DNA of 64,000 nt from Phallus indusiatus. Its lineage: Eukaryota > Basidiomycota > Agaricomycetes > Phallales > Phallaceae. Positions 21,864 through 32,250 of this stretch are shown here, piece after piece. The DNA lies in assembly GCA_027605045.1 (NCBI GenBank), contig JAQFWX010000066.1, positions 62,001 through 126,000 of the forward strand, written 5' to 3'. Under the pieces are notes generated by a model, which was not told the DNA's origin, did not search any database, and was given only the letters and a program-made list of their open reading frames with translations. Both the position numbers and the translations under genes were made by a program. Position 1 is the first letter of the stretch, and every line of letters starts with the position of its first letter.

Positions 21864-22168
21864 TGTAACGGATCCACCGCATGTGGTGGATTAAGTATAT
21901 GCCACTTAGGCATATGCAGAGGGCGAGGCCCTCTGCAGTAATTACTATTATTACTTCTAATAGTAGAGGCGCTTAACACCTCCGGCTCGCCATTATGTAA
22001 TAACTGTACATTAGTAGTAGCTACACGCGTGCTGATTCAGCACGTGCACTTTGTTTTACACCATAAAAAATACAGCACCCTTGGTCTGTTATTCATGGTG
22101 TGAAACTACAGCGTGATATAAATTGTGTACCATCCGCGGTACCCTATAAAAAGTAACGAAACATTACA
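21864..22168. repeat. Solo LTR family F
   Basis: 305 bp, TGTAACGGATCC ... GAAACATTACA, with target duplication GGTTC at 21859-21863 and 22169-22173. Its TGTAAC...TTACA ends resemble family D. Internal short inverted repeats include CACCGCATGTGGTG. It is the only copy in the window. Confidence 0.93.
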
Positions 22169-22208
22169 GGTTCAAACAGTCCTCGATTTGTGCGAAAAGC
22201 TGCTTTCC

Positions 22209-22831
22209 TGTCATGATCCGAAATCATGACTTCGATTCCGATACGTTTCCGACGAACTATTTATGACCGAACCTCTTCGACGAACCGAACTCGAACTACA
22301 CTCAAACTGATCAAGTCTAGACTAACGATCTATTCTAGAACGACTTATATAAGAGGTTCTCATGACGTCGTATTATTTCCCTTTGTTTAATCTTTAGTTA
22401 GCGAAAACTCATGTTTTCCATGAGTTCGATTATGTAAGCAAGAAATACTTTCCTAACTTGTATTTCTTTGTCTTCGACCCTGACTCTAGAATATGTATAT
22501 AAACCCATGTAAAATACATAGTTAGAGTCGTCTTGAAATTGAACTTTGGTTTGTTTCAATATATTCTCTTTATCTGATTCTTGCTCGACAACTTCTTCGA
22601 AGTTGTCTCGAACTTCTTCTTTGATCTCGAACTTCGTCGTCTGCACTGACGAAGTTATTGTCATCGTGGTTGGACATCATTGTTGTGAGTACTCGTCGTT
22701 ACCGAATCAAATCGAGGAACAACTCAGGCCTTCCGGAGCGGGCGCAACACATACGTTGAAGCCAAGTTCCTCATCGATCTTGAACTCGTTCTCGAACCTC
22801 TCAAACTCATCCGAAGACTCGGACCTTGACA
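22209..22831 (+). repeat. 5' LTR of element C, with promoter
   Basis: 623 bp, TGTCATGATCCG ... GACCTTGACA. A TATATAAA box lies at 22496-22503 and GTCTTGAAAT at 22530-22539, 34 bp later. The latter is the reverse complement of 22834-22843. Confidence 0.93.
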
Positions 22832-22833
22832 GT

Positions 22834-22843
22834 ATTTCAAGAC
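22834..22843 (+). other. Self-complementary primer-binding site of element C
   Basis: ATTTCAAGAC, two bases after the LTR, pairs over 10 nt with 22530-22539, the predicted mRNA 5' end. The geometry is the same as in family A, although the sequence is entirely different. Confidence 0.65.
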
Positions 22844-22868
22844 CTAGTCGTTTCCATAGGTCTGTAGA

Positions 22869-24641
22869 ATGGCAACGCGTACTCATTCGACTAGCCGTTC
22901 TAGGCGATCTCGTGCTTATGACCCTGGTGTTCCACCTCTTTCTCCACCTGTCTCTTCTGACCCGATCCTTGCTCAACGTAACCTCGAGCGAGACGAGCAG
23001 GCTAATAGACGACATGCTGGTGTTCCGATTTCTCAACAAGGAGCAGCTCTCCTCGAACATGCTGCTATGTTCACTGGACGCTCTCCTTTGCAACCTCTTG
23101 GTGCTCCGATTAACTATTCGTTCTCATCCGACGGCGCTGTCACTCGTCCCCAGTCTGTTTATCATGAAAGGCAACTTTCGATCGAACCTCTTCCTCTTTC
23201 GGCTCGATCCGCCCAGTTCGCCAAAATCAAAGAACTCGATGAGACTGGCAATGTTATTTCTGACACGCCGACTGCGACTCCGACCCCTGGACCCACTCGA
23301 ACGACTGTTCCTCCGACCACGTCTGGTGGTAACGGTGGGAATGGTGGAAATGGTGGCGGCGATGATGGTGGTGGTGGACGAACTCCTCCTCTCAATCCGC
23401 CCCCTCTTGGATCGACTCCTGGTCCTTCTGGAAATTCTGGTGATGGTGGTATCGGCGGTGCTGGTGGTCCTCCTGGTGGTGATCCCCCTGGACCTCCCGA
23501 TGACGACGATGTTTCCGACACTGGTTCAGAAGACCTCTCTTCTTTTTCACGTCGTCGTCGTAATGCTTTCGATCGTATCGCTGACTCCATCGAACTTAAT
23601 CAGCAAATTCTTCAAGAACTCTTGAATCCTAGTCGAACAAAGATGCAGATTAAGGATCCAGAAACGTTTGATGGTTCCAACCCCAAGAAGTTAATTGCCT
23701 TTTTGGTTCAATGCCGCTTGGTTTTCCGTGCTCGTCCGACTCTCTATCCGACCGATTGGTCCAAGATTAACTACGCTATTATGTTTCTCCGTGGATCAGC
23801 TCTCGAATTCTTCACTCCGTACGTTCGCGACGAACTCGATCCTCAGCAATTCGATTTCTTTGCGTCATGGGAAGCATTTGTACAGCTTCTTACCGATACG
23901 TTCGGACAAGTTTCGATCGAGGACGATGCCGAAACCGCTTTGGCTGCCCTTACCTTCACTGACTCGATGAAAGCCTCTCAATTCTTTATTCAGTTTACGA
24001 AGTATGCTCTTCGGACCCAGTACAATGGGCCCTCCCTTCATCGACTTGTCTTAGAGAAGCTTCCGAATCGTTTGATTGACCGATTGTATAATTCTGATAG
24101 GCCGTTTCATACTTTCCAGGCTCTTCGCAACACTGTGTTGACGTTGGACGCTCTTCATTGGGAAAATGAAGCTCGAAAAAAGCATCGTCAGCGTGAGGCT
24201 GGTACTGGTAGTTCTAGTTCGCAGAAGAAGACTTCCGGTTCGAGCAACCCCTCTTCGTCTTCTTCTAATACCAACAACAAGTCGAACTCGAACAAGAAGA
24301 AATGGTCCGACAATCGAACGTCCAATTCGTCCAGCAACAGCAACAACAGCAACCGCTCTGGTGGATCGAATACCACCAAAAGCTCGAACACCCTTTCGGA
24401 TGCCGAGCGAGAACGACGATTGAAAGGTGGTTTTTGTTTTAACTGTGGCGAAAAGGGACATTTAAGTCGTGATTGCCCGAAGAAAGCTTCGAGTTCTTCT
24501 TCACAGTCGAAAGATTCGAAGTCGAACAAGGCTCGTAGCGCCAACAAGACTTCGGGTAATAAGGGTAATAGTTCTTCGAACTCAAATGAGAAGAAGGCTT
24601 CGGAGCCTGTCACTCCAGAACCATCCGGTTCAAAAAATTGA
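22869..24641 (+). CDS. gag: Gag, element C
   Basis: An intact 590-residue Gag. The N-terminal third is disordered, with a Gly/Pro/Asp-rich tract around residues 145-215. The Gag capsid-like domain is about residues 250-430. A long Ser/Asn/Lys linker (about 440-510) is followed by one CCHC knuckle starting at residue 523 (CX2CX4HX4C). A second Ser/Lys-rich tail follows. The ATG at 22869 lies 37 nt after the LTR. The stop at 24639-24641 lies directly after a slippery heptamer. It should form virus-like particles and package RNA. Confidence 0.93.
   Translation: MATRTHSTSRSRRSRAYDPGVPPLSPPVSSDPILAQRNLERDEQANRRHAGVPISQQGAALLEHAAMFTGRSPLQPLGAPINYSFSSDGAVTRPQSVYHERQLSIEPLPLSARSAQFAKIKELDETGNVISDTPTATPTPGPTRTTVPPTTSGGNGGNGGNGGGDDGGGGRTPPLNPPPLGSTPGPSGNSGDGGIGGAGGPPGGDPPGPPDDDDVSDTGSEDLSSFSRRRRNAFDRIADSIELNQQILQELLNPSRTKMQIKDPETFDGSNPKKLIAFLVQCRLVFRARPTLYPTDWSKINYAIMFLRGSALEFFTPYVRDELDPQQFDFFASWEAFVQLLTDTFGQVSIEDDAETALAALTFTDSMKASQFFIQFTKYALRTQYNGPSLHRLVLEKLPNRLIDRLYNSDRPFHTFQALRNTVLTLDALHWENEARKKHRQREAGTGSSSSQKKTSGSSNPSSSSSNTNNKSNSNKKKWSDNRTSNSSSNSNNSNRSGGSNTTKSSNTLSDAERERRLKGGFCFNCGEKGHLSRDCPKKASSSSSQSKDSKSNKARSANKTSGNKGNSSSNSNEKKASEPVTPEPSGSKN
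24632..24638 (+). promoter_or_regulatory. Programmed -1 ribosomal frameshift site
   Basis: A AAA AAT in the gag frame, directly followed by the gag TGA. Slipping back one base enters the pol frame at 24638 with no gap. Downstream there is a 7-bp perfect stem (24659-24665 with 24683-24689, 17-nt loop). Its distance of about 20 nt is longer than usual. Confidence 0.7.
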
Positions 24642-25305
24642 TAGACTCTCGTCCGGACACTTCGGCACGCTTGGCGGGAGTTCCGAAGTCTTCTGTGCCT
24701 CGTATGGTTCTTTCCATTGCTAAATCTATGCCAGATTCTTTGATTGTTTCTTTTTCTACGATTTTTTCTGACAAATTAAAAGCATTAGTAGATTCTGGTG
24801 CTACGAATTCTTTCTTAAATAAATCTTTGATAGATAGATTTAAGATTAAGACGACTCCAATAGACCCTATTCCTCTTTATGTTTTCGATGGCTCATTAGC
24901 TAATTATATTACCGAAACAGTTCTTCTTCCAGTTACTTTTAATGATAGTGTTACAATACCAATTATATTTCATGTAACGAACTTGGGTACTGACTATGAC
25001 ACTGTTCTAGGGTACGATTGGCTCACCCACTACAATCTGTCGATTGACTGGGTACTGAACCATCTCAATTTCCCGGACACTGTCGAAAATCATCCCGAAC
25101 TGATGGAAGGCCTATCCCTTTCCGATTTCATTCATCCGACGATCCCCGATCCTCCTTCCGAAGCATCTTCTTCCTCTCCCTACATCGAAAAACCAACGAT
25201 CTCTTTCGTCGATGCAGCGACCTTTGCTCATATATGCAAGGAAGAAGGCGCACGTGCTTATTCTATGAGGATCAACACTGCCGGTATGGATCTTCGTTCG
25301 ACCTC

Positions 25306-25699
25306 TGTCAGGGTACGTGCTAGGACCATAAGGGCTAATCTAGTATACTGTGCGTATAGTATAGACGTATATGCTGACCTCCGCGTTATCATATCCATCG
25401 TACGGTACCTGGTATGCCGGTCCATATTATCCTCCCGTATTCTCCCATACCTTCCCCGTTTCTCCGTATGCTCCATACTGTCACATCTTCCTTTCTACTC
25501 ATGTTTCTCTTACGTCATCGACTGCCTTCCTTCCTATTGGTAGATATAGCACCTGAGCGCTATTGGTAGAGATAGCCCACTCATGTATATAAGTACTACT
25601 GTGCGCGCAAGTGTAGCTCCTTGCGCTATTATAGATTGGACTACTGGGTTATAACGTCTGATCCTTAAGTCTAAACCACTGAATGATCGTATCCTTACA
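25306..25699 (+). repeat. Solo LTR family E
   Basis: 394 bp, target duplication ACCTC at 25301-25305 and 25700-25704. It is the most diverged family-E copy and ends CCTTACA in place of CCTAACA. Confidence 0.93.
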
Positions 25700-26655
25700 A
25701 CCTCTCTCTCAGAAGACGATGCATTCCTCAACTCGATTCCTGCGGAATATCGAGACTTTGCTGATGTCTTTAGTTCGGAGAAGGCCGACATACTGGCACC
25801 ACACCGACCTTACGACCTTAGTATCGAACTCGTCGATGGGACTTCACCTCCACTTGGTCCTATCTACTCTCTGTCTCCGACCGAACTTCAAGCTTTACGC
25901 GAATTCCTCGATGAAAATCTTGCGAATGGTTTCATCCGACACTCGAATTCACCTCACGGAGCCCCTGTTCTCTTCGTTAAGAAAAAGGATGGATCTCTAC
26001 ATCTTTGCGTTGACTTTCGTGGACTTAATCGTATCACGAAAAAAGACAAGTATCCATTACCTCTCATTTCCGACCTTCTTGACGCTCCGAGTAAAGCTAG
26101 AATCTATACCAAAATCGATCTGAAACATGCATATCATCTTGTACGTATTGCTGAAGGCGACGAATGGAAGACAGCATTTCGAACTCGATATGGCTCGTTC
26201 GAATGGCTTGTGATGCCATTTGGTCTGTCTAACGCCCCAGCAGCTTTCCAGCGTTTCATGAACGATATTTTTGGTGATCTTCTCGATTCTTATGTTGTTA
26301 TTTATCTTGATGATATCTTGGTGTATTCCGATTCTCTCGAACTTCATATCGAACACGTCCGAGAAGTCTTATTCCGACTTCGTCGAAACAATCTCTTTGC
26401 TTCTCTGAAGAAATGCGAATTCTCTCGGAAGCAAGTCGAATTTCTCGGATTCGTTCTAGACGAGGAGGGCCTTGGTATGGACCCTTCGAAAGTTCAGATG
26501 ATTCAAAATTGGCCACCCCCTCGAAAAGTGAAGGAAGTTCAATCCTTCCTTGGGTTTGCTAATTTTTATCGTCGATTCATTGATGAATATTCCCGAATCA
26601 CAGTTCCGCTAACCCGACTCACAAAGAAGGGTATACCGTGGAATTGGACTGACGA

Positions 26656-27051
26656 TGTTAGGGCACGATCGTTCAGCGATTAGACTTAAGGATCAGACTG
26701 CTACTATAACCCAGTAACCCAGTCTATAATAGCGCAAGGAACTACTCATGCGCGCACAGTTGTATATATACATGATTACGCTATCTCTAACCAATAGCTA
26801 TCAGGTGCATTATCTACCAATAGGAGGAGCAGTAGTCGAGGACAGTACGGATGACATAGAGAAAGAGGGAAATAGGGCAGAATGAAGCGAACGGAGAAAC
26901 GGGGAGAGTTCGGGAGAATACGCGGGGGATAAGTACGGACCGGTATACCGGGTACCGTATGACCGACATAGAGCGCGTAGGCATCTAAGTAGGTTATACT
27001 ATACTACGCTAGTATACTAGAATGACCGTTAACCCGGGACGTACCCTGACA
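26656..27051 (-). repeat. Solo LTR family E
   Basis: 396 bp, target duplication GACGA at 26651-26655 and 27052-27056. It separates RT from RNase H of element C. Confidence 0.95.
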
Positions 27052-28809
27052 GACGAATGTCAACAGGCTTTCGAACTCTTGAAGAAAGCTTTTACGATGG
27101 CCCCGATCCTTGTGCATTGGGTGCCCGATAGGCCAATCATAGTCGAGACGGACGCGTCTGACTATGCTCTTGCTGCGATTCTCTCGCAATTCGATGAAAA
27201 CAATGAACTCCATCCCATTGCTTTTCATTCTCGTACGTTTACGGGACCCGAACTCAACTACGATGTTCACGACAAGGAACTGCTTGCGATCTTCGAAGCG
27301 TTCCGACGATGGAGACACTATCTGGAAGGGTCCGTCTATCCTATTGAGGTATTCACGGATCACAAGAACTTGGTATATTTTTCGACTACGAAAGTTCTGA
27401 CTCGTCGGCAAGCCCGATGGTCCGAATTTCTTTCCCAATTCAATCTTTCAATAAACTTCCGACCCGGTAAGCTTGGCACGAAACCTGATGCTTTGACTAG
27501 ACGATGGGACATCTATCCTAAAGAGGGAGTGAACGACTACTCGTCCGTTAATCCGCACAACACGAAGTCGATTTTCACTTCCGAACAGCTCAAAAGTTCC
27601 ATCAACGCGACGATTTTGATTCCAGTTGTCGTCCGTGCTGCCGTGGTTATGGATATTGATAAGCTTCATTCCGATATTCTTTCCGTTCTTTCCGATGATG
27701 TTATTGCTAAACATCACCTTCCTGTCAGTTCTAACCCTCATTGGACTGTCGATTCGAAAGGTTTCCTTCGATGCGATGGCAGGATTTATGTTCCCGATCT
27801 CCTCGATCTCCGTCTTCGAATTATTCAATTCAAGCACGATCATCCTCTGTCTGGTCATTTCGGTCAATCCAAGACTCTTGCCTTGGTACGACGCGAATAT
27901 GTCTGGCCAAACATGCGATCGATGATCAAAGACTTTTGCAAATCGTGTATTCCATGTATGCGTGGCAAATCGAAGCATCATAAACCCTATGGTTTTTTGA
28001 AGCAACTTCCGATTCCGATTCGACCTTGGGATTCTATTTCCATGGACTTCATCGAACATCTGCCTCCTTCGAACAGTTTTACCTCCATACTAGTCATTGT
28101 AGAGCGACTGACGAAGTATGCTCTCTTCATTCCGACTTTTGACACCATTTCCTCTTCCAATCTCGCTCAACTCTTCGTTTTACATGTTTTCTCGAAACAT
28201 GGTATTCCTTCTCATGTCACTTCCGATCGCGGTACCAAGTTTGTTTCTCACTTCTTTCGATCTCTCGGAAAGGCACTCGAAATGGAACTTCATTTCATGT
28301 CTGGTTACCACCCCGAAGGTGATGGTCAGACCGAATGAACTAACCAAACTCTCGAACAGTATATTCGTATCTACTGCAATTATCAGCAAGATAATTGGGC
28401 CGATTTACTCCCTCTCGCTGAGTTTGCGTTTAACAATGCTGAAAGTGCTACTACAGGTGTAACTCCATTCTTCGCGAACAAGGGTTACCATCCGAGACTC
28501 TCTGTGAATCATGACCTTCCTCTGACGTCTTCCCGAGCTCTCGACTTTGTCTCACGCTTGGACGAAATTCATTCCGAACTCAAGCTTCAAATCGAACTTG
28601 CTCAGAAACATTATCAAGGTCCTGCCGATGCTAAGCGATCGAAGTCTCCGGACTTTCCGATTGGTTCTAAGGTTTACGTTAAAGGTGACTTCTTTTCGAC
28701 TACAAGACCTTCAAAGAAGTTATCGGACAAGTACCTCGGACCTTTCGAAATCATCGCTATTCCGAATAAAGTTACTCGAACTCTCCGACTCCCAGAGAAT
28801 TATCGTACC

Positions 28810-29205
28810 TGTTAGGGCTACTCAGCTCACACTAGAGGGAGGGGATCCTAAGCAATATATTGGAAGATAACTATACTACTCACCTAGAGGGAGGGGATCC
28901 TAAGAGAACAAGCTTAGGGACCCTCACTCTAGGTACAGCTACTATATACATAAAACGACGACGCGGCGTGCGGCCCTGACACAGCTAAGTGCCAGGCGCC
29001 CAAGCCGAGCCTAAGCGACGTGATGTCACGGGCATCACGCCGGGTACAAGCGCGCAACGCGCGCGAGTAGAGAAGGTGAAATATGGACGGAGAGAATAAA
29101 CGGAAAGTAGAGGTAATGCACGGGAAGTGTAAATAAGATAGAAATAGATATATACCGATGATAATAATAAGGAGAAATGAGGGGACGCGGTAGCATACCC
29201 TGACA
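28810..29205 (-). repeat. Solo LTR family A
   Basis: 396 bp, target duplication GTACC at 28805-28809 and 29206-29210. It sits just before the C-terminal part of pol C. Confidence 0.95.
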
Positions 29206-29722
29206 GTACCATCCATCCTGTTTTTCATGTTTCTATGTTAGAACCAGCTACTGACAACAACATTCCGAATCATGTTCAAGAACCACCTCCGGCTGTCGAA
29301 ATCGAAGGTGAAATCGAATACGAAATCGAAGCCATCCTTGACTCCAAAGTCGATTGAAGGAGGGCTTGTCCGTTGTTATATCTAGTTAAGTGGCTTGGAT
29401 ACGATGGTACTGATGAAGAATCTTCTTGGCTTATAGCCTCCGAACTCGAACACACCCGAGAACTCATCGAAGATTTTCATAAGGCATATCCGGACAAACC
29501 TGGTCCCGATTGGCAACATTTAGTATGAAAGTGACTTATGTTTTCTTTTCTTTTTCTCGAAATATTCTTCCGAAATTCGAACTCGCACTCCTTATCATCA
29601 TATTTCTTTTGTTTTTGCTTCCGATTTCGATCTTATTTTCGAACTCATCGAACTGAAACTTCAAGAAATCTTCACACGTTTTTTAATGTTACAGAAAACA
29701 ATTTATTTTGACTACTTTAGGA

Positions 29723-30977
29723 TTACATTAGAGTACTTGGGAGCTCTTCAGCTTCCCTTTCCTCGTTCTCTTTCCTTTCTCCTTCTTGTTCTTTCTCTTT
29801 CCCCTTACTTCCCTCTCCTTCGACGTTCCCTTCGATGATCTCGATCTCCGAACCTTCGACGTCTTCTTGAACTTGCGCCGCCTCTGCAAGTTTCTCCTGC
29901 TTGACGATCCGTGTGATTCCGCGACGATTCATTTCTTCCGTCACTTCTTCTTCGACAACCCTGCTACGTCGTTTGAACCCGAACCCCTCCACTACTCCGA
30001 ACGTCGGCTCCCCATCCTCGATCCTCAAACGATCCGCGACTTTCCGAAGATCCGCAATGACTATGTCCTGGGCCTCGTTGGAGACCTCCAGGCGGTGCTC
30101 GATCTTCTTCAAGATGGCCGCGATGTTGGCCAATTCCTTCGTTTGTGCGCGGATGGCTTCAGCAACGACTTCTCCACCGACCGACTCTGGGGCCAAACGA
30201 TTCGAACAACGGGGTTTGCTTTCTTCTTCTTCCGACTCAACTTCGATGACGTCTTCGGTCTTCTTCTTCTTCCTGGTGATACGATTGGCACCGCGTGGTA
30301 TGACTGGATTCCCAGTCAACGAACAGCGCAACTTGGCCTTGTGGCAAATGAAGCAGGCGCTCTTCGTGTCGGACGGTACTTGAGTCCGACATTCGACCCC
30401 CTTCTCCACGCAAAGATCGCAAGGTTTCGGGTTGAGCACGCCACCTTTCGTTATCATGACGACTTGCGTCTTTGGACGCTTGACCGAGACGACCAACTCT
30501 GCTTCCAATTCTTCTAGACGACGTTTTGAAGATGATGCCACTGACTTGGCAGTGGGCTTGGGGACAGGAGCTGAGGCTGGAGTATCCACCGAATTCAACA
30601 ACTATAACGACGTTAGATAAAACTATAAAAGAATGACTGCGACACACCTTTAGTTTGCTTCGCAATTTTGGATTCTCTGCCAAAAACGCCTCCAATGTTT
30701 TCGCCTCCTCCTCCTCCTCCCTCTGTCTCTTCTTCTCCTCGAATTCTTTCTTCTTAACGCGATATTTCTTTTCGTACGTTTCCTGATGGAAACGCACTTC
30801 TTCGTCTTCATCGTCACTTGCTAAAGACTTCACACGCACGCCGAGCTCTTTACTGTCTGGAAATCCGAAGATCTGACGATGTTTGATTGCCCACTTGACA
30901 CGGGTGTCGAATGTTTTGGGCTGGTCTTCATCATCGCTGGCGTCGAGGAACAGTTGTTCCTTCTTCTTGGATGACAT
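29723..30977 (-). CDS. Antisense spliced gene of element C, Zn2Cys6-like
   Basis: It is coded opposite to gag-pol, between pol and the 3' LTR. Exon 1 is 30977-30648, an intron (30647-30602, 46 nt, GTGTGT...TATAG) lies between, and exon 2 is 30601-29723. Both exons meet in phase 0 and give 402 aa. The N-terminal half is acidic and then strongly charged (coiled-coil-like). Residues about 155-190 hold CX2CX6C-x11-CX2CX6C, the spacing of a fungal Zn2Cys6 cluster. A basic patch, heptad-like segments and an acidic tail follow. A TATA box (CATATAAG on the minus strand, near 31043) lies about 66 bp before the ATG. An upstream in-frame ATG at 31025 is too near the TATA box. Likely a nuclear, possibly DNA-binding accessory protein; its function is unknown. 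Confidence 0.75.
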
Positions 30978-31257
30978 CGATGGCTGAGTGAGGGTGGCAG
31001 ACGAAGACGGGGGAGATAGCGACATGAGCGGTGAGGACTTATATGTCCTCAACGGTTTCAAGAATTTTCACCGTGTGACTGTATTATGTCATACGCTCGG
31101 TCCCGAATCACCATCTTCTTGAGTTATTTTTAGATTTTGATGACTCGTCGGCCATCAGGCAAGGTTCTATTAACGACTAGACTTTTGTCACAGGTCTAGA
31201 ACGTCGTGACATCATTCATGACTATTTTTATCACGAAGATCTTGAAGGCTCGATCTT

Positions 31258-31270
31258 AAGGAGGGAGTAC
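31258..31270 (+). other. Polypurine tract of element C
   Basis: AAGGAGGGAG directly upstream of the 3' LTR is the expected plus-strand primer. It shows that the antisense gene lies inside the element. Confidence 0.65.
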
Positions 31271-31886
31271 TGTCATGATCCGAAATCATGACTTCGATTC
31301 CGATACGTTTCCGACGAACTATTTATGACCGAACCTCTTCAACAAACCGAACTCGAACTACACTCAAACTGATCAAGTCTAGACTAGCGTCTAGACTAAC
31401 GATCTATTCTAGAACGACTTATATAAGAGGTTCTCATGATGTCGTATTGTTTCCCTTTGTTTAATCTTTAGTTAGCGAAAACTCATGTTTTCCATGAGTT
31501 CGATTATGTAAGCAAGAAATACCTTCCTAACTTGTATTTCTTTGTCTTCGACCCTGACTCTAGAATATGTATATAAACCCATGTAAAATACATAGTTAGA
31601 GTCGTCTTGAAATTGAACTTTGGTTCATTTCAATATATTCTCTTTATCTGATTCTTGCTCGACAACTTCGTCGAAGTCGTCTCGAACTTCGTCGTCTGCG
31701 CCGACGAAGTTATTGTCATCGTGGTCGGACATCATTGTCGTGAGTACTTGTCATTACCGAATCAAATCGAGGAACAACTCAGACCTTCCGGAGCGGGCGC
31801 AACACATACGTTGAAGCCAAGTTCCTCATCGATCTCGAACTCGTTCTCGAACCCCTCGAACTCATCCGAAGACTCGGACCTTGACA
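31271..31886 (+). repeat. 3' LTR of element C
   Basis: 616 bp, closely similar but not identical to 22209-22831 (for example GTCTAGACTAGC is duplicated here and one short segment of the 5' LTR is missing). This divergence fits an older or recombinant copy. Confidence 0.93.
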
Positions 31887-32250
31887 CATTCTGAAAATCC
31901 TCTCTGGTTGAAGTGATCGTGACCTCATTCTCCTCTACAGTGATTTCAGCACGGTTCTGTGCTTCCAGCACATCTTGTTGAATGAATCGTTGTTCGAGAA
32001 CCTCATCGATTTCATTGGTCTGCATAAATCGAATGTCGAATGCACGTGGGCAATCCCTGACTAGGTGGCCTAGCTGACCACATCCAAAGCACCTCATTGT
32101 CTCAGTCTGCATACGATGACGAGCAGCATCGACCTCCATGGCGTCATTTCAGGTTAGAGGTGCAACATTAGTAGGAGTCGAAATTGGTGGTCGTACCAGG
32201 TGAGACATGGTGGCAGGAATTGGCACATGAGGTGGAGGAAAAGGAGGTGG
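31887..32250 (-). pseudogene. Gag C-terminal fragment of the third chromovirus
   Basis: On the minus strand it encodes the end of a family-A-like Gag: a Pro-rich linker, a MEVDAAR-type segment, a CCHC knuckle (CFGCGQLGHLVRDC) and the EDFQN end that in copy 1 precedes the gag stop. It carries an in-frame TGA in the linker. The rest of gag is cut away by LTR D at 32251. Confidence 0.85.

Larger units (their letters stand above)
19137..22208 (-). pseudogene. Decayed pol of a third, related chromovirus
   Basis: Read on the minus strand, 22208 to 19137 runs from the RT fingers through YIDD, RNase H and the RNase H/integrase linker to the integrase HHCC finger and first catalytic Asp region, ending at the sequence for VELP. 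It is related to family A but clearly a different subfamily. It is split by solo LTRs A (19487-19886), B (20290-21155) and F (21864-22168), each with a TSD. The upstream end is cut by element C, and the downstream end (rest of integrase, chromodomain) is gone. Confidence 0.9.
24638..29524 (+). pseudogene. pol: Pol of element C, split by three solo LTRs
   Basis: Protease motif DSGA (about 24790), RT with YLDD (about 26308), RNase H, integrase with HHCC finger and D,D-35-E, and a C-terminal chromodomain-like segment are all present in order. Solo LTRs at 25306, 26656 and 28810 interrupt it, each with a clean TSD. Outside these the frame is continuous except for two TGA codons, at 28336-28338 (directly after the integrase Glu) and 29355-29357 (start of the chromodomain). 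Both are CGA to TGA changes. The element was thus nearly intact when the solo LTRs arrived. The chromodomain fold is inferred from the KWLGYDGTDEESSW segment. Confidence 0.9.
22209..31886 (+). mobile_element. Element C: Ty3/gypsy element with an extra antisense gene
   Basis: 9678 bp as it stands, about 8.5 kb without three later solo LTRs. The order is 5' LTR, self-primer site, gag, -1 frameshift site, pol with chromodomain-like end, antisense spliced gene, purine tract and 3' LTR. The left flank is RT sequence of pol copy 3 and the right flank is gag sequence of the same element type. The flanking five bases differ (TTTCC and CATTC), and about 1.35 kb of the target (protease and early RT) is absent, so the present copy is probably a recombinant of two insertions. 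Confidence 0.9.

Noticed and set aside
22546..23625. A 359-codon plus-strand frame starting in the element-C LTR
   Set aside because: It overlaps gag of element C in another frame and is rich in Leu, Ser and Arg as expected for a shadow; gag has the domain evidence.
29786..30517. A 243-codon plus-strand frame between pol C and the 3' LTR
   Set aside because: It is the opposite strand of the antisense gene, which has the intron, TATA box and cysteine motif.
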